Shown: positions 16,747 to 26,987, counted from the stretch's first letter. The stretch: 37,670 nucleotides of DNA from Burkholderiales bacterium (GCA_947371645.1 CANBQJ010000009.1:1-37670), one strand, 5' to 3'. Notes: generated by a model from the letters alone, not told the origin. Numbers and translations: made by a program.

Positions 16747-17628
16747 TCACAAGGTCAGGATGGAGCCGGCCAGCCCGGCCTTGTGCACGGCGGCATTGGC
16801 CTTTTCGGCTTCGGCCTTGTCGGCAAAGGGGCCCACGCGGACGCGGGTGCGCTTGCCCGCAGGCGTCTCGACCTGCTGGGCGTAGGTCTTGATGCCCAGC
16901 TTTTCGACCTTGGCGCGGGCGGCCTGCGCCGATGCCGCGTCGGCAAAGGCACCGAACTGCACCACGTAGCGCACGGGGGCCTTGGCGGGCTTGTCCTGGG
17001 GCCTGTCCTGGGGCTTGTCGGCAGACTTTTTGTCGCTCGGCTTTTTGTCTGCAGCCTTGTCCGGTGCCTTGGGCTCCGGCTTGGGTTCGGCTTTGTGCTC
17101 GGCTTTGGGCTCAGGCTTGGCCGGTGCGGGCGGCTTGGCCACCGGCTTCGACTCGGGTTTGCTGACCACGGTCTTGGCCGGGGTCGGCTTGCCCTGCTTG
17201 TCGTCGGCGGGCGAACTGGCGGTCTCGTCGATCACACCGGCTTCGCGGCCAGGGTTGCCCCCGTCGACCTCGGCCTGGGCCGCCTCGTTGGGGTTGAGCA
17301 CCGGCGGGGTGATGGCGGCCACGCCCACGCGACCGCTCACGCCGCGGCCTGGGAGGTGTTCTGTCTGGCTGGACGCATTGCCAGCGGCCCCGCCAGCAGA
17401 TGGCGCCTGCACGATCTGCACGTCCTGCGACAGGGGCCGAGGCTGGGTTTCGAACAACCAGGGGAAGCCCAGCACGCCCGCCACCACCAGAACCAGCATG
17501 CCCACGAGGCGGCGGCGGGCACGGGTCCGGGCCACTTCGACGTCCATGGGCGGCATGGGGTTCAGGTCTGAAGCCGCAGAGGACAGGCCACCGCGGCGAA
17601 AACGCGAGAAAAACGAGGGCAGCGGCAT
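16747..17628 (-). CDS. dedD: SPOR-domain division protein (DedD-like)
   Basis: A 293-residue inner membrane protein: a short cytoplasmic N-terminus, one membrane segment (about 41-58), a long periplasmic linker rich in Lys, Pro and Ala (about 140-215, with repeated PKPEPK- and DKK-type units), and a C-terminal SPOR domain (about 219-293) starting VRYVVQFGAF with RVRVGPFADKAEAE. SPOR domains bind glycan strands lacking stem peptides at the septum. DedD in other proteobacteria lies between folC and cvpA exactly as here, so the name is supported by synteny as well as domain layout. Confidence 0.9.
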   Translation of the reverse strand: MPLPSFFSRFRRGGLSSAASDLNPMPPMDVEVARTRARRRLVGMLVLVVAGVLGFPWLFETQPRPLSQDVQIVQAPSAGGAAGNASSQTEHLPGRGVSGRVGVAAITPPVLNPNEAAQAEVDGGNPGREAGVIDETASSPADDKQGKPTPAKTVVSKPESKPVAKPPAPAKPEPKAEHKAEPKPEPKAPDKAADKKPSDKKSADKPQDRPQDKPAKAPVRYVVQFGAFADAASAQAARAKVEKLGIKTYAQQVETPAGKRTRVRVGPFADKAEAEKANAAVHKAGLAGSILTL

Positions 17629-17641
17629 GCTCGGTGTGGGC

Positions 17642-18985
17642 TCAGGCGGCGGGCATGTGGGGGGCGTTCAACCGGGGCAAGCCCTCGTGCATCACGCCAC
17701 CCACGGTGTAGAACGAACCAAAGACCACGATTCTATCCGTGGGGTCGGCGGCGGCCAGGGCAGCGTGCAAGGCGGCCATGGGGTCGGTGTGTGCCGAAGC
17801 CTTGCTGCGGGCCGCTTCGGGCAGCGCCGCCACCAGGTCCTGAGCCCTGGCCGCGCGGGCTGTGGGCAGGTCGCAGCAGAACCAGCCGTCGACCAGGGGC
17901 AGCAGCTTGTGCACCATGCCGGCCAGGTCCTTGTCGGCCATGGCGCCCCACACGGCCAGGGTGCGCGGGAAAAAGCCCATCTGGTCGAGATTGACGGCCA
18001 GGGTGGCCGCCGCATGCGGGTTGTGGGCCACGTCCAGGATCAGCGTGGGCTGGCCCGGGATGATCTGGAAGCGCCCAGGCAGCTCCACCGTGGCCAGACC
18101 CGTGCGCACCGCCTGGGCCGACACCGGCAGGCGGTTGCGCACCGCTTCCAGCGCCGCCAGCACACCCGAGGCGTTGAGCAGCTGGTTGGCGCCACGCAGT
18201 GCCGGGTAAGCCATGCCGTTGAAGCGCTTGTTGCGCCCACCCCAGGACCACTGCTGGCGGTCGCCGGCGTAGTTGTGGTCGCGCCCGAAAAGCCAGAGGT
18301 CAGCGCCGATGGCTTCGGCATGGGTCACCACGCTGGCCGGCGGCTGCGGGTCCGAGACGATGGCCGGACGGCCTGCACGCAAGATGCCGGCCTTTTCGCG
18401 GCCGATGCTGTCGCGGTCCGGGCCCAGGTAGTCCATGTGGTCCAGGTCGATGCTGGTGATGAGGGCGCAGTCGGGGTCGACCACGTTGACCGCGTCCAGC
18501 CTGCCTCCCAGCCCTACTTCGAGGATGACTGCGTCCAGGCCGCTGGACGCCAGAAGGCGCAGGATGACCAGGGTGGTGAACTCGAAATAGGTCAGCGCGG
18601 TGTCGCCACGTGCCTGCTCAATGGCAGCGAAGTGCGGCAGCAGGTCGGCTTCGCTCACGGGCACACCCCGTATGCGGCAACGCTCTTCAAAGTGCAGCAG
18701 GTGGGGCGAGCTGTACACGCCCGTGGCAAAGCCCGCCTGGCCCAGGATGCCCTCCAGCATGGCGCAGGTCGAGCCCTTGCCGTTGGTGCCAGCCACCGTG
18801 AACACCACGGGCGCACCATCGGCCGGCTCCTGGCCCAACGGGGTGCCCAGGGCCACGCCGGCGCGCTGCCACACCTCGCCCACGCGCGCCAGGCCCATGT
18901 CGATGCTGACCGGGTGCAGGCGTTCGCAGTGGGCAAGCCAGTTGGCCAGGGTGTGGGGGGCAGCGGTGACGGCGGCGGTGGTCAT
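17642..18985 (-). CDS. folC: folylpolyglutamate/dihydrofolate synthase
   Basis: A 447-residue Mur-ligase-type ATP enzyme that adds glutamate to dihydropteroate and folates. The P-loop is GTNGKGST (66-73). Other family marks are YSSPHLLHFEERCRIRG, FEFTTLVILRLL, EVGLGGRLDAVNVV, and DVAHNPHAA in the C-terminal domain. The ATG at 18985 is used; an upstream TTG at 19018 has no ribosome site. It follows a strong terminator after accD, so it needs its own promoter or read-through. It lies 13 bases upstream of dedD. Confidence 0.94.
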   Translation of the reverse strand: MTTAAVTAAPHTLANWLAHCERLHPVSIDMGLARVGEVWQRAGVALGTPLGQEPADGAPVVFTVAGTNGKGSTCAMLEGILGQAGFATGVYSSPHLLHFEERCRIRGVPVSEADLLPHFAAIEQARGDTALTYFEFTTLVILRLLASSGLDAVILEVGLGGRLDAVNVVDPDCALITSIDLDHMDYLGPDRDSIGREKAGILRAGRPAIVSDPQPPASVVTHAEAIGADLWLFGRDHNYAGDRQQWSWGGRNKRFNGMAYPALRGANQLLNASGVLAALEAVRNRLPVSAQAVRTGLATVELPGRFQIIPGQPTLILDVAHNPHAAATLAVNLDQMGFFPRTLAVWGAMADKDLAGMVHKLLPLVDGWFCCDLPTARAARAQDLVAALPEAARSKASAHTDPMAALHAALAAADPTDRIVVFGSFYTVGGVMHEGLPRLNAPHMPAA

Positions 18986-19035
18986 GAACGGAGGAAGACG
19001 CTGAAGCGGATCGAACAAGGATGAACGGGAAGAGC

Positions 19036-19065
19036 GAAAGAAAACGGGCTGCGCAGTGCAGCCCG
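19036..19065 (-). terminator. strong intrinsic terminator between accD and folC
   Basis: On the minus strand CGGGCTGC and GCAGCCCG form a perfect 8-base stem with a 5-base loop, followed by TTTTCTTTC. It lies 44 bases beyond the accD stop and splits the housekeeping block into a trp-accD part and a folC-gltX part. Confidence 0.85.
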
Positions 19066-19109
19066 GTTCGAGGCGTGGAGCGAAGGCTCAAACCATGGTC
19101 AGGCCACCG

Positions 19110-19985
19110 TCAGGCAGAGACGGCGTCGGCCGGTTGTCGCAGCATGATGGCCAGTTGACGGGCGATGCTGGCGCGCAGTTCTCGCCGGTCGAGGATCATG
19201 TCCACGGCACCCTTTTGCAGCAGGAACTCCGAGCGCTGGAAGCCTTCAGGCAGCACTTCACGCACGGTGTTTTCGATCACGCGGGGGCCGGCAAAGCCGA
19301 TCAGGGCCTTGGGCTCGGCGATGACCACGTCGCCCACGAAGGCGAATGAGGCGGACACGCCACCCATGGTCGGGTCGGTCAGCACGCTGATGAAAGGCAG
19401 CCGGGCCTTGGCCAGCAGCGTCAGTGCCGCATTGGTCTTGGCCATCTGCATCAGGCTCAGCAAGCCTTCCTGCATGCGGGCACCACCCGTGGCCGTGAAG
19501 GACACGAAAGGTGTCTTCTGGTCGATGGCCGCTTCGACACCGCGCACGAAACGCTCACCCACGACCGAGCCCATGGAGCCCCCCATGAAGTCAAACTCGA
19601 AGCAGGCCGCGACCACGGACACGCTGCACACCGAGCCCCCCATGACGATCAGTGCATCGGTTTCGCCGGTGGCTTCCATGCCCTGCTTGAGGCGATCGGG
19701 GTAGCGCTTGTTGTCCTTGAACTTGAGGGCGTCAACCGGCAACACTTCCTGGCCGATTTCGTAGCGCCCTTCGGCGTCCAGGAAGGCATCCAGACGGGCG
19801 CGGGCACCGATGCGGTGGTGGTGGCTGCACTTGGGGCAGACGTTGAGGTTCGCCTCCAGGTCATTCTTGTAGAGAACCGTCTCGCACGACGGGCACTTGA
19901 CCCACAGGCCTTCCGGCACGGAGCGGCGTTCGGCCGGGTCCGTCGGATGGATCTTGGGGGGCAACAGTTTTTCGAGCCAGCTCAT
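19110..19985 (-). CDS. accD: acetyl-CoA carboxylase carboxyltransferase beta subunit
   Basis: A 291-residue subunit that, with AccA, transfers the carboxyl group from biotin to acetyl-CoA, the first committed step of fatty acid synthesis. The N-terminal zinc ribbon is intact: Cys31, Cys34, Cys50 and Cys53. The crotonase-type core includes [21 protein letters not shown] and [17 protein letters not shown]. It begins 2 bases after the trpA stop, a linkage known from beta- and gamma-proteobacteria, and is the last gene before the terminator at 19036-19065. Confidence 0.97.
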   Translation of the reverse strand: MSWLEKLLPPKIHPTDPAERRSVPEGLWVKCPSCETVLYKNDLEANLNVCPKCSHHHRIGARARLDAFLDAEGRYEIGQEVLPVDALKFKDNKRYPDRLKQGMEATGETDALIVMGGSVCSVSVVAACFEFDFMGGSMGSVVGERFVRGVEAAIDQKTPFVSFTATGGARMQEGLLSLMQMAKTNAALTLLAKARLPFISVLTDPTMGGVSASFAFVGDVVIAEPKALIGFAGPRVIENTVREVLPEGFQRSEFLLQKGAVDMILDRRELRASIARQLAIMLRQPADAVSA

Positions 19986-19987
19986 GC

Positions 19988-20833
19988 TCAGGTCCTCTTC
20001 AAGGTATCAAGGGCGGCGCGGACCTCGGCGATGAAGCCTCGGGCTGCAGCAACCACGGTGTCCGGCGTCTGCATTTCCAGCAACTGGACGATGCGCGAAC
20101 CGATCACCACGGCATCTGACACCGCAGCCACCGCTTTGGCGGTCTCTGCGTCACGGATGCCAAAACCCACACCGACGGGCACATTCACATGCGCCTTGAT
20201 GCGGGGCACCATGTCGGCCACGGCGGCGGTGTCGAGGTGTCCCGCACCCGTCACGCCCTTGAGCGACACGTAATACACATAGCCCGCAGCGATGCGGCCA
20301 ACTTTGGCCATGCGCTGCTCCGTAGAAGTGGGTGCCAGCAGGAAGATGGGGGCCATGCCCACCGCTTTCAAGCGGGCAGCGAAGTCTTCACATTCTTCAG
20401 GCGGGTAGTCGACCACCAGCACGCCGTCGACACCAGCGGCCTTGGCATCGCGCACAAAGCTGCCCACGCCATGGCGCAGGTCGTGGTTTTCGATGGGGTT
20501 GGCATAGCCCATCAGCACCACGGGGGTGCTGGCGTTTTTCTCGCGAAAGGCACTCACGTCCGCCAGCACGTGGACCAGCGAGATGCCGTGCGCGAGGGCA
20601 CGCTCGGCGGCCTTCTGGATCACGGGGCCATCGGCCATCGGGTCAGAGAAGGGCACACCCAGCTCGATCACGTCGGCACCGGCTTCGGCCATGGCCAGCA
20701 TGATGTCAACGGTCTTGCCGGGGAAGGGGTCACCGCAGGTGATGTAAGGGATCAACGCCTTGCGGCCCTGCTCCTTCAAGGTGGCGAAGGTCTGGTCCAG
20801 GCGGGTGATTGTGTCGGTGCTGGGCAGGCTCAT
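19988..20833 (-). CDS. trpA: tryptophan synthase alpha subunit
   Basis: A 281-residue TIM-barrel enzyme that cleaves indole-glycerol phosphate to indole, which is channelled to TrpB. The catalytic acids line up with those of the Salmonella enzyme at Glu57 and Asp68 in [15 protein letters not shown]. The phosphate-binding [13 protein letters not shown] segment is present. Its ATG overlaps the trpB stop in ATGA, consistent with equal production of the two subunits. Confidence 0.97.
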   Translation of the reverse strand: MSLPSTDTITRLDQTFATLKEQGRKALIPYITCGDPFPGKTVDIMLAMAEAGADVIELGVPFSDPMADGPVIQKAAERALAHGISLVHVLADVSAFREKNASTPVVLMGYANPIENHDLRHGVGSFVRDAKAAGVDGVLVVDYPPEECEDFAARLKAVGMAPIFLLAPTSTEQRMAKVGRIAAGYVYYVSLKGVTGAGHLDTAAVADMVPRIKAHVNVPVGVGFGIRDAETAKAVAAVSDAVVIGSRIVQLLEMQTPDTVVAAARGFIAEVRAALDTLKRT

Positions 20834-22077
20834 GCTGCGCCCCCCTTGACCGACTGCCCGCGGCAGGAAGGACGGCAGTAGAACTCGGCGCCGGTCAGGT
20901 CGGCCACGGTGCCGATGTCCTTGTCACCACGGCCAGACAGGTTGATCAGCACCTGCTGGTCAGGGCGCATGCTGGCGGCCAGCTTCATGCCGTAGGCCAC
21001 CGCATGGCTGGATTCCAGCGCAGGGATGATGCCTTCGGTGCGACACAGGCGGTGGAAGGCTTCCAGCGCTTCCTTGTCGGTGATGCCGACGTACTCGGCA
21101 CGGCCAATGTCCTTGAGGTAGGCGTGCTCGGGGCCCACACCGGGATAGTCCAGGCCGGCAGAAATCGAGTGCGTCTCGGTGATCTGACCGTTTTCGTCTT
21201 GCAGCAGGTAGGTGCGGTTGCCGTGCAGCACGCCCGGCACGCCCTTTTGCAGCGACATCGAGTGCTTGCCGCTCTCGGCGCCCTCGCCTGCCGCTTCCAC
21301 ACCAATCAGGCGCACACCTTCGTGCGGGATGTAGGGGTAGAAGATGCCCATGGCATTGCTGCCACCGCCCACGCAGGCCACCACCGCATCCGGCTGGCGG
21401 CCGGTCAGGGCCGGCATCTGCAGCAGGCACTCTTCGCCGATCACGCTCTGAAAGTCGCGGACCATGGCGGGATACGGGTGCGGGCCGGCCACGGTGCCAA
21501 TGATGTAGAAGGTGTTTTCAACGTTGGTGACCCAGTCGCGCATGGCTTCATTGAGCGCGTCTTTCAAGGTCTTGCTGCCGGATTCCACCGGGATGACCTT
21601 GGCGCCCAGCAGGTGCATGCGGTAGACGTTGGGCGACTGGCGCTTGACGTCTTCGGCGCCCATGTAGACCACACATTCCATGCCGTAGCGCGCGCAGATC
21701 GTGGCCGTGGCCACGCCGTGCTGGCCGGCACCGGTCTCGGCAATGACACGGGGCTTGCCCATGCGCTTGGCCAGCAGCGCCTGGCCGATGGTGTTGTTGA
21801 CCTTGTGGGCGCCGGTGTGGTTGAGGTCTTCGCGCTTGAGGTAAACCTGGGCACCACCGAGCTCGCGGCTGAGGCGATCGGCGTGGTAGATCGGGCTGGG
21901 GCGGCCCACGAAGTTGGCCAGTTCACGGCGGAACTCCGCCTTGAAGGTTTCATCGTGACGGTAGTGTTCGTAGGTGTCCCGGAGCTCGCTCAGGGCCAGG
22001 ATCAGGGTCTCGGACACAAAGGTGCCGCCGTAGGGGCCGAAATGCCCTCGGGCGTCGGGCTGGTCGTAATTCAGCAT
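20830..22077 (-). CDS. trpB: tryptophan synthase beta subunit
   Basis: A 415-residue PLP enzyme that condenses indole and serine to tryptophan. The PLP lysine is Lys92 in HTGAHKVNN, and the phosphate-binding loop is [10 protein letters not shown]. The sequence starts [18 protein letters not shown], normal for TrpB1. The ATG at 22077 is used because family members begin here; the open frame extends 51 codons further upstream but that part overlaps trpF and has no family similarity. It lies 49 bases after trpF. Confidence 0.97.
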   Translation of the reverse strand: MLNYDQPDARGHFGPYGGTFVSETLILALSELRDTYEHYRHDETFKAEFRRELANFVGRPSPIYHADRLSRELGGAQVYLKREDLNHTGAHKVNNTIGQALLAKRMGKPRVIAETGAGQHGVATATICARYGMECVVYMGAEDVKRQSPNVYRMHLLGAKVIPVESGSKTLKDALNEAMRDWVTNVENTFYIIGTVAGPHPYPAMVRDFQSVIGEECLLQMPALTGRQPDAVVACVGGGSNAMGIFYPYIPHEGVRLIGVEAAGEGAESGKHSMSLQKGVPGVLHGNRTYLLQDENGQITETHSISAGLDYPGVGPEHAYLKDIGRAEYVGITDKEALEAFHRLCRTEGIIPALESSHAVAYGMKLAASMRPDQQVLINLSGRGDKDIGTVADLTGAEFYCRPSCRGQSVKGGAA

Positions 22078-22126
22078 GTCACTCTCGTTGAACTCTCTCT
22101 GTGTGGCGCCGCTGGAGGGCAGGCGA

Positions 22127-22789
22127 TCACACGCATGGGGTTTCGGCGCTACGCCGATCGGCCGTTCGCACGGCCTCGCAAAACTCGCGCAGCTTGCTGG
22201 CATCCTTGACGCCCTTGGCCGCCTCGACACCAGAGCTCACGTCCACCGCCCAAGGTCGGAGGCGGGCGATCGCCTCGCCCACGTTACCCGCATGCAAACC
22301 ACCGGACAAAATGAGCCGCCCTGGCAGATCGTCGGGAATCAGGGACCAGTCGAACACATGTCCGCCACCCCCGTAGCCTTCGACCAGCGCGTCAGCCAGC
22401 ACCGCCTGGGCTTGAGCGTGTGCGCGGGCGAAGTCTAACAAATTGAAACCAGCGCCCATCCTGGCCGCCCGGATGTAGGGTCTACCGGCCTGGATGCACT
22501 CCGAGGGCGTCTCGTCGCCATGGAACTGTAGCAAGGCGTTGGGCACAGCCCCGAGCCCGGCCTGCTGCAGCTCCGGGCAGGCATTGACCAGCAAGAGCAC
22601 CGGTGTGACAAAGGGAGGCAGCCGCCTGGACAATTCGGCCGCGCGGGCAGCTGTCACATGGCGGGGGCTTTTTTCATAAAGCACAAAACCGATGGCATCG
22701 GCGCCCGCTTCGACGGCGGCATCCACATCTGCCTCACGGGTGAGGCCACAGATCTTGATGCGGGTGCGGTGCAAGGCGGGCTCGTTCAT
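22127..22789 (-). CDS. trpF: phosphoribosylanthranilate isomerase
   Basis: A 220-residue TIM-barrel enzyme for the Amadori rearrangement in tryptophan synthesis. General base Cys14 is in RIKICGLT and general acid Asp147 in VFDWSL. The loop usually written GGTG reads GGGG (140-143), a small departure that leaves the catalytic pair intact. LLQFHGDE and [10 protein letters not shown] are normal. The C-terminal 12 residues after the last helix ([13 protein letters not shown]) look like an extra tail. It follows truA by 92 bases. Confidence 0.95.
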   Translation of the reverse strand: MNEPALHRTRIKICGLTREADVDAAVEAGADAIGFVLYEKSPRHVTAARAAELSRRLPPFVTPVLLLVNACPELQQAGLGAVPNALLQFHGDETPSECIQAGRPYIRAARMGAGFNLLDFARAHAQAQAVLADALVEGYGGGGHVFDWSLIPDDLPGRLILSGGLHAGNVGEAIARLRPWAVDVSSGVEAAKGVKDASKLREFCEAVRTADRRSAETPCV

Positions 22790-22881
22790 GCTGCGGGGAT
22801 TGTCTCAAATATCGGGGGCAACGCCCAGCCCCCCCGGACCAACGACCCTGCCCGCCACCGCCGCACGAGAGTTGACTGGCC

Positions 22882-23769
22882 TCAAGGGGCCGTGGATTGC
22901 CCATCGCCGCCAGGCAGCCAGGACATGGCAGGCACATGCTCGGGCAACCCCCAGCGCAGGTCATACCTGGGCCCCAGGAAATACAGGCCGTCAGGGCTGA
23001 ACGTGGGCGCAGCCACCTGCCGATTGCGGGCGGCCAGCACCTGTGCCACCCATCCAGGCGGCTGCACGCCTGTGCCCACCATGATCAGGCAGCCCATGAT
23101 GTTGCGGATCATGTGGTGCAGGAAGGCCTGGCCTTCGAAATCGAAGCGCCAGTAGGCCTGCCCGTCTCCTGCGGCCACCCGCTGGATGCCGATGTGGCGC
23201 AGGTGCTTGACCGGGGTGGGCGACTGGCACATCGACGAACGAAACGACGAAAAGTCGTGCTCGCCGATGAGGTGAGCGGCGGCGCGGCGCATGGCCTCAC
23301 CATCCAGCGGACGAAAAACCCAGCCCACACGACCGCTTTCCAGGGCTGGACGCACGGGCGCCTCGAGCACCACATAGGCATAGCGGCGGCCCCGGGCGCT
23401 GTTGCGCGCATGGAAGTCTGGCGCCACGGGGACAGCCCACTGCACGGCAATGTCGTGTGCGAGGAATGCATTGGTGCCACGCACCCACGAAAACGGCGTG
23501 CGGTCCAGGTGGGTGTCGAGGTGCACCACCTGGTTGATGCCGTGGACGCCCGCGTCGGTGCGTCCAGCACACATCACCTTGATCGGCTGGACGGCAAAAG
23601 CCGTCAGCGCCGCCTCCAGGGCGTCTTGCACCGTGCCGCCGCCGGGCTGGCTTTGCCAACCCTTGTAAGCCGTGCCAAGGTAGGAAACGCCAAGGGCGAC
23701 CCGACGGGTCGCCCTTGGCTGGGGCTGGCTTGGCTCCCGGGGGAGCGAAGTGGCCCGGTCACTGGACAT
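22882..23769 (-). CDS. truA: tRNA pseudouridine(38-40) synthase
   Basis: A 295-residue pseudouridine synthase modifying positions 38-40 of the tRNA anticodon arm. The catalytic Asp72 lies in AGRTDAGVHG. Other family blocks are VSYLGTAYKGWQ, RYAYVVLEAP, GEHDFSSFRSSMCQSP and FLHHMIRNIMG. The first 22 residues are Arg/Pro-rich and probably a loose extension. The truA-trpF and fimV-truA neighbourhood is conserved in proteobacteria. It lies 24 bases downstream of fimV. Confidence 0.96.
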   Translation of the reverse strand: MSSDRATSLPREPSQPQPRATRRVALGVSYLGTAYKGWQSQPGGGTVQDALEAALTAFAVQPIKVMCAGRTDAGVHGINQVVHLDTHLDRTPFSWVRGTNAFLAHDIAVQWAVPVAPDFHARNSARGRRYAYVVLEAPVRPALESGRVGWVFRPLDGEAMRRAAAHLIGEHDFSSFRSSMCQSPTPVKHLRHIGIQRVAAGDGQAYWRFDFEGQAFLHHMIRNIMGCLIMVGTGVQPPGWVAQVLAARNRQVAAPTFSPDGLYFLGPRYDLRWGLPEHVPAMSWLPGGDGQSTAP

Positions 23770-23793
23770 CCGGGCCCTTCAAGACAGCACGCA

Positions 23794-26691
23794 TCAGTTC
23801 AGGCTGGACAGCATGGACTGTGCCTTGGCCTTCAGCGGGCCATCCTGCGCGTTGTCGATCACTTCTTGCAGCAATTCGCGGGCACCGTCCACATCGCCGA
23901 TCTGTCGGAACTCCTCCGCCAGCTCGAACTTGCGGGCCATCGGGTCGGCAGGCATCGGTGCGGGCGCAGGGGCTTCGCCGCCCAGCAGATCTTCGGTTGC
24001 AGCGGGGGCAGGTGCACCCGGGCTGTCGAGGTCCAGGCTGATTTCAGACAGGTCGAAGGACGGGGCTGCAGCAGGCTCACCCACCACGGTCTTGTCGTCG
24101 TCGAAGTCGAAGTCGATCAGGTTGGCCTTGGGTGCAGGCTCGGGCGCCAGCGTGGGCAGGTCAATCAAACCTTCGGGCTCTGCCTTCTTGGCCTGGATCG
24201 TCGTGGTGGGCACGTCGGGCAGGTTCAGCGGCGGCAGGTCACCGGCTGCGGTGATGGGCGGGGAGACCGTGTCGGTCACCTCGTCCAGCGGCATCGGGGC
24301 GGAGATGTCGAGGTCCAGGTCGACCAGTTCACCACCGCCGGGTGCGGGCGGCACCGGCGGGGCCACCGAATCCAGGGCCGACGGCGCAGGCATCACCGAG
24401 TGCGGAATGGTGCTGGCGCCCAGCAGGTCATTGGTCGCATCGGGCACGGACAGCGGGGCCTCGGAAGGTTTGCCGCCCGGCTGGTACAAGGGATTTTCGG
24501 GGTCGATGCTCAGGCCCATTTCCTGAGCCTTGGGCCAGTCTTCGCCTTCACCCTGGGTGAAGGCGAACATCTGGATGGCCAACTGCTCAAAACCCTTTGT
24601 GTCGCGGCGCTTGGCGTAGACCTCCAGCAACTTGAGGCGCACGGCCAGGCGGTCCGGCGTGGCGCGCAGGGCTTCCTTGAGGATTTCCTCGGCCTGCAGG
24701 TCACGGCCATAAGCCAGGTAGACGTCGGCCTCGGCCACCGGATCCACGTCACCAATGGCGTCAAGCTGGCTCAGCGAGTAGCTCATCGACGAAGGGCCAG
24801 CCGACGCGTCACGGGTGTCCACACGTTGACCACCGCTGGCGCCGAAGAAGGAATCAGGCTGCAGCCGGCTTTCGAGGAAGGATGTCTCGCCGGTGTCGGC
24901 GCGACGGCGCGAACGCAGGTACATCAAGCCACCGGCCAGCAAGGCCACAGCAGCACCGCCAGCGGCCAGCAGCATGGGGTTCAGGGACTCCAGGAAGCCT
25001 GGGCCTTCGGGCTCTGGCGCCGGTGGCACGGGCAGCGAGGGGCGCACAGACGCAGAGGGAGCCGACGCGGCCGAAGCCTGGTTGGCGGCGGCCATGGTCT
25101 GCGCTTCGCTGGCTGGCGCCGACGCGGTGTCGATCACCACGGCTGGGGCCGAAGCGGGCATGTCGACCGGCTTGGCCTGAGGCAGGCTGGCCGGGGCCGA
25201 TGCGGGCACGACAGCCGGTACAGCCTTGGCAGGCGCAGCGGCAGATGGCGCAGCGGGCACAGGCGGCACCACTGGCAATGGCTTGGCCACTGGCGCCGGG
25301 GCAGGCTTGGACGCCACCGGTGCGGGCACAGGTGCAGGCACGGGCTTCACGGGCGCGGCTGCGGCAGGCTTGGACGCCGCAGGTGCAGCTTGCTCCTTGA
25401 GCTTGCGCAGGTCATCGAGGTTCTTGGACAGTTCGGCCACACGCGTGCCGCTGTCTTGCTTGGCACGGGCCTTGGCCAGCTTGTCTTCAGCGCCAGGTGC
25501 TGAAGCGGCCGCACTGCCCTTGCTCAGAGTCAGCTTGTCGGGCGTGGTGGCAGCGGACTGTTTGCGGTCCTGGACTTCGGCCTCGACCTTGCCACTGGCC
25601 TTGCGCTCTGGCTGCTGCGCAGGCGTGGCGCCCACGGCACCGGCCAGTTGCTGGCGATAGGCAGAAAAGTCTGCGCTCTGGGCCACGATCAGTTGGTGAG
25701 CATCATCGTTGCTGACCGACTTGAGTTGATCAGCGTCGGGCACATTGAGCACCGCACCCGACTTGAGGCGGTTCATGTTGTTGCCCAGGAAGGCCTGCGG
25801 GTTGTTGCGGTACAGGCCGACCAGCATCTGGTCGAGCGACACGCCCTGCTTGCCGGCTCGACCAGCGATGCCCGACAGGGTATCGCCCGAGCGCACGCGG
25901 ACCGTGCCGTTGCCAGTTGCAGCGGCCTGTGCAGGCGCAGCTTCTTTGGCGGGCTCTTTGGGTGCTGCCTTGGTTGTTTCCTTGGCCGCTTCCTTGGGGG
26001 CCATGGGCTTTTCAGCCACCAAGGGTTGTGAGGCGCCAACAACAGGCGCCTTGGCGCCGCGGCGGCGCTTGGTGTCTACAGCCGGCTCGCTGGTCTGGGC
26101 CGGGGCCTCCGCCACGGCGGGGGCCGGTGCAGGGGCAGGCGCGGGCACCGCTTCCGGCGCGGGGGCAGCCGGGGTGTCCATGGCGGGCGATGCCACGGAA
26201 CTGGGGCGCGACGCAGGCGGGTCAAACAGCAGCGTGTACTCGCGCACCAGGCGACCGGTGGACCAGGACAGGTCGAGGATCACATCGACGAACGGTTCTT
26301 GCACCGTGCGGTTGCTGCTGATCTTCAGGTAGGGGCGACCATCAGGGCGACGCTGCAGCGAAATGCTGGTGCCACCCAGCACCTGGTTGTAATCGACGCC
26401 GGCTGCACGGTAGGTATCTGGCGAAGCCACTTTGACCTGCAGCGAACCACCTTCGTCAGGGCTGAGGTTGGTGACGTCGATTTCGGCGCGCAGAGATTCA
26501 CCCAGCGCCGACTGCACATTCAATTTCCCCAGACCCAAAGACCAGGCGGCGCCCGGCAAGAAGGTCAAGGTGGAAACCAATGCGGCAATCGCCACCTTGT
26601 TGGGGGCAAATGCAGAGCTCCAAGCCGGGGAAGAATCCACCTGCGAGGATTTCGAGGGGGAATTCGGGGCCAAAAGTCCAAAGGACAGCAT
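23794..26691 (-). CDS. fimV: FimV/HubP-family polar peptidoglycan-binding protein
   Basis: A 965-residue inner membrane protein. An N-terminal signal or anchor (about 30-50) leads to the conserved FimV periplasmic domain (LGLGKLNVQSALGESLRAEIDVTNL, about 51-160), a Pro/Ala/Lys linker, a LysM domain (about 262-320, RVRSGDTLSGIA), further Ala/Pro-rich low-complexity sequence, a membrane helix (about 570-590, LLAAGGAAVALLAGGLMYLRSRRR), an acidic cytoplasmic region and a C-terminal TPR-like motif (LAEEFRQIGDVDGARELLQEV). The family organises the cell pole, type IV pili and twitching. The ATG at 26691 is the only ATG near the N-terminus. It has its own promoter 119 bases upstream. Confidence 0.94.
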   Translation of the reverse strand: MLSFGLLAPNSPSKSSQVDSSPAWSSAFAPNKVAIAALVSTLTFLPGAAWSLGLGKLNVQSALGESLRAEIDVTNLSPDEGGSLQVKVASPDTYRAAGVDYNQVLGGTSISLQRRPDGRPYLKISSNRTVQEPFVDVILDLSWSTGRLVREYTLLFDPPASRPSSVASPAMDTPAAPAPEAVPAPAPAPAPAVAEAPAQTSEPAVDTKRRRGAKAPVVGASQPLVAEKPMAPKEAAKETTKAAPKEPAKEAAPAQAAATGNGTVRVRSGDTLSGIAGRAGKQGVSLDQMLVGLYRNNPQAFLGNNMNRLKSGAVLNVPDADQLKSVSNDDAHQLIVAQSADFSAYRQQLAGAVGATPAQQPERKASGKVEAEVQDRKQSAATTPDKLTLSKGSAAASAPGAEDKLAKARAKQDSGTRVAELSKNLDDLRKLKEQAAPAASKPAAAAPVKPVPAPVPAPVASKPAPAPVAKPLPVVPPVPAAPSAAAPAKAVPAVVPASAPASLPQAKPVDMPASAPAVVIDTASAPASEAQTMAAANQASAASAPSASVRPSLPVPPAPEPEGPGFLESLNPMLLAAGGAAVALLAGGLMYLRSRRRADTGETSFLESRLQPDSFFGASGGQRVDTRDASAGPSSMSYSLSQLDAIGDVDPVAEADVYLAYGRDLQAEEILKEALRATPDRLAVRLKLLEVYAKRRDTKGFEQLAIQMFAFTQGEGEDWPKAQEMGLSIDPENPLYQPGGKPSEAPLSVPDATNDLLGASTIPHSVMPAPSALDSVAPPVPPAPGGGELVDLDLDISAPMPLDEVTDTVSPPITAAGDLPPLNLPDVPTTTIQAKKAEPEGLIDLPTLAPEPAPKANLIDFDFDDDKTVVGEPAAAPSFDLSEISLDLDSPGAPAPAATEDLLGGEAPAPAPMPADPMARKFELAEEFRQIGDVDGARELLQEVIDNAQDGPLKAKAQSMLSSLN

Positions 26692-26809
26692 GTGATCTTT
26701 CAAGGCGTCTCCCAGGTCGTCATGGGCCACTGTGTGGGCCCGCGGCAGGTGTGGACACAACAGAGGCCCACGGACGCACCCACCCTACAGACGGTACGCA
26801 GCACAAAAC

Positions 26810-26838
26810 ACAATAGCATCAAGCATATACGGTGACAA
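26810..26838 (-). promoter_or_regulatory. sigma-70 promoter of fimV
   Basis: On the minus strand TTGTCA and TATTGT are spaced by exactly 17 bases, close to the consensus. The -10 box is 119 bases before the fimV ATG. It probably also feeds truA, trpFBA and accD down to the terminator at 19036-19065. Confidence 0.65.
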
Positions 26839-26956
26839 GCTCACGCAATGCCTGATCGGTATACCACCCCCCATGAACTGAATTACGGGGCGATGGAACG
26901 CCGGGATTGTCGCCGAAGGGCAACAACCAACCACCAACATATTGTTTCAATTTGCA

Positions 26957-26987
26957 GCCCGGCCACCCTTCGGCTGGCGCGCCGGGC
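26957..26987 (-). terminator. GC-rich hairpin after asd, no U-run
   Basis: GCCCGGC and GCCGGGC form a perfect 7-base outer stem, with an inner GCCAGCC/GGGTGGC pairing of one mismatch. It starts 16 bases past the asd stop. The lack of a T-tract makes it a pause or partial terminator at best. Confidence 0.4.

Noticed and set aside
17000..17160. Repeat array or CRISPR-like pattern in the dedD linker
   Set aside because: The repetition is the codon echo of a Lys/Pro/Glu-rich linker, with no fixed repeat-spacer structure. No CRISPR array was seen in the window.
16982..19024. A 680-codon plus-strand frame opposite dedD and folC
   Set aside because: It reads the complement of the Lys/Pro repeat region of dedD and the folC gene; low-complexity and no family pattern.
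22897..25503. An 868-codon plus-strand open frame opposite truA and fimV
   Set aside because: It is a long antisense frame typical of GC-rich DNA, rich in His, Gly and Arg without domain character. The minus-strand genes are clear family members.
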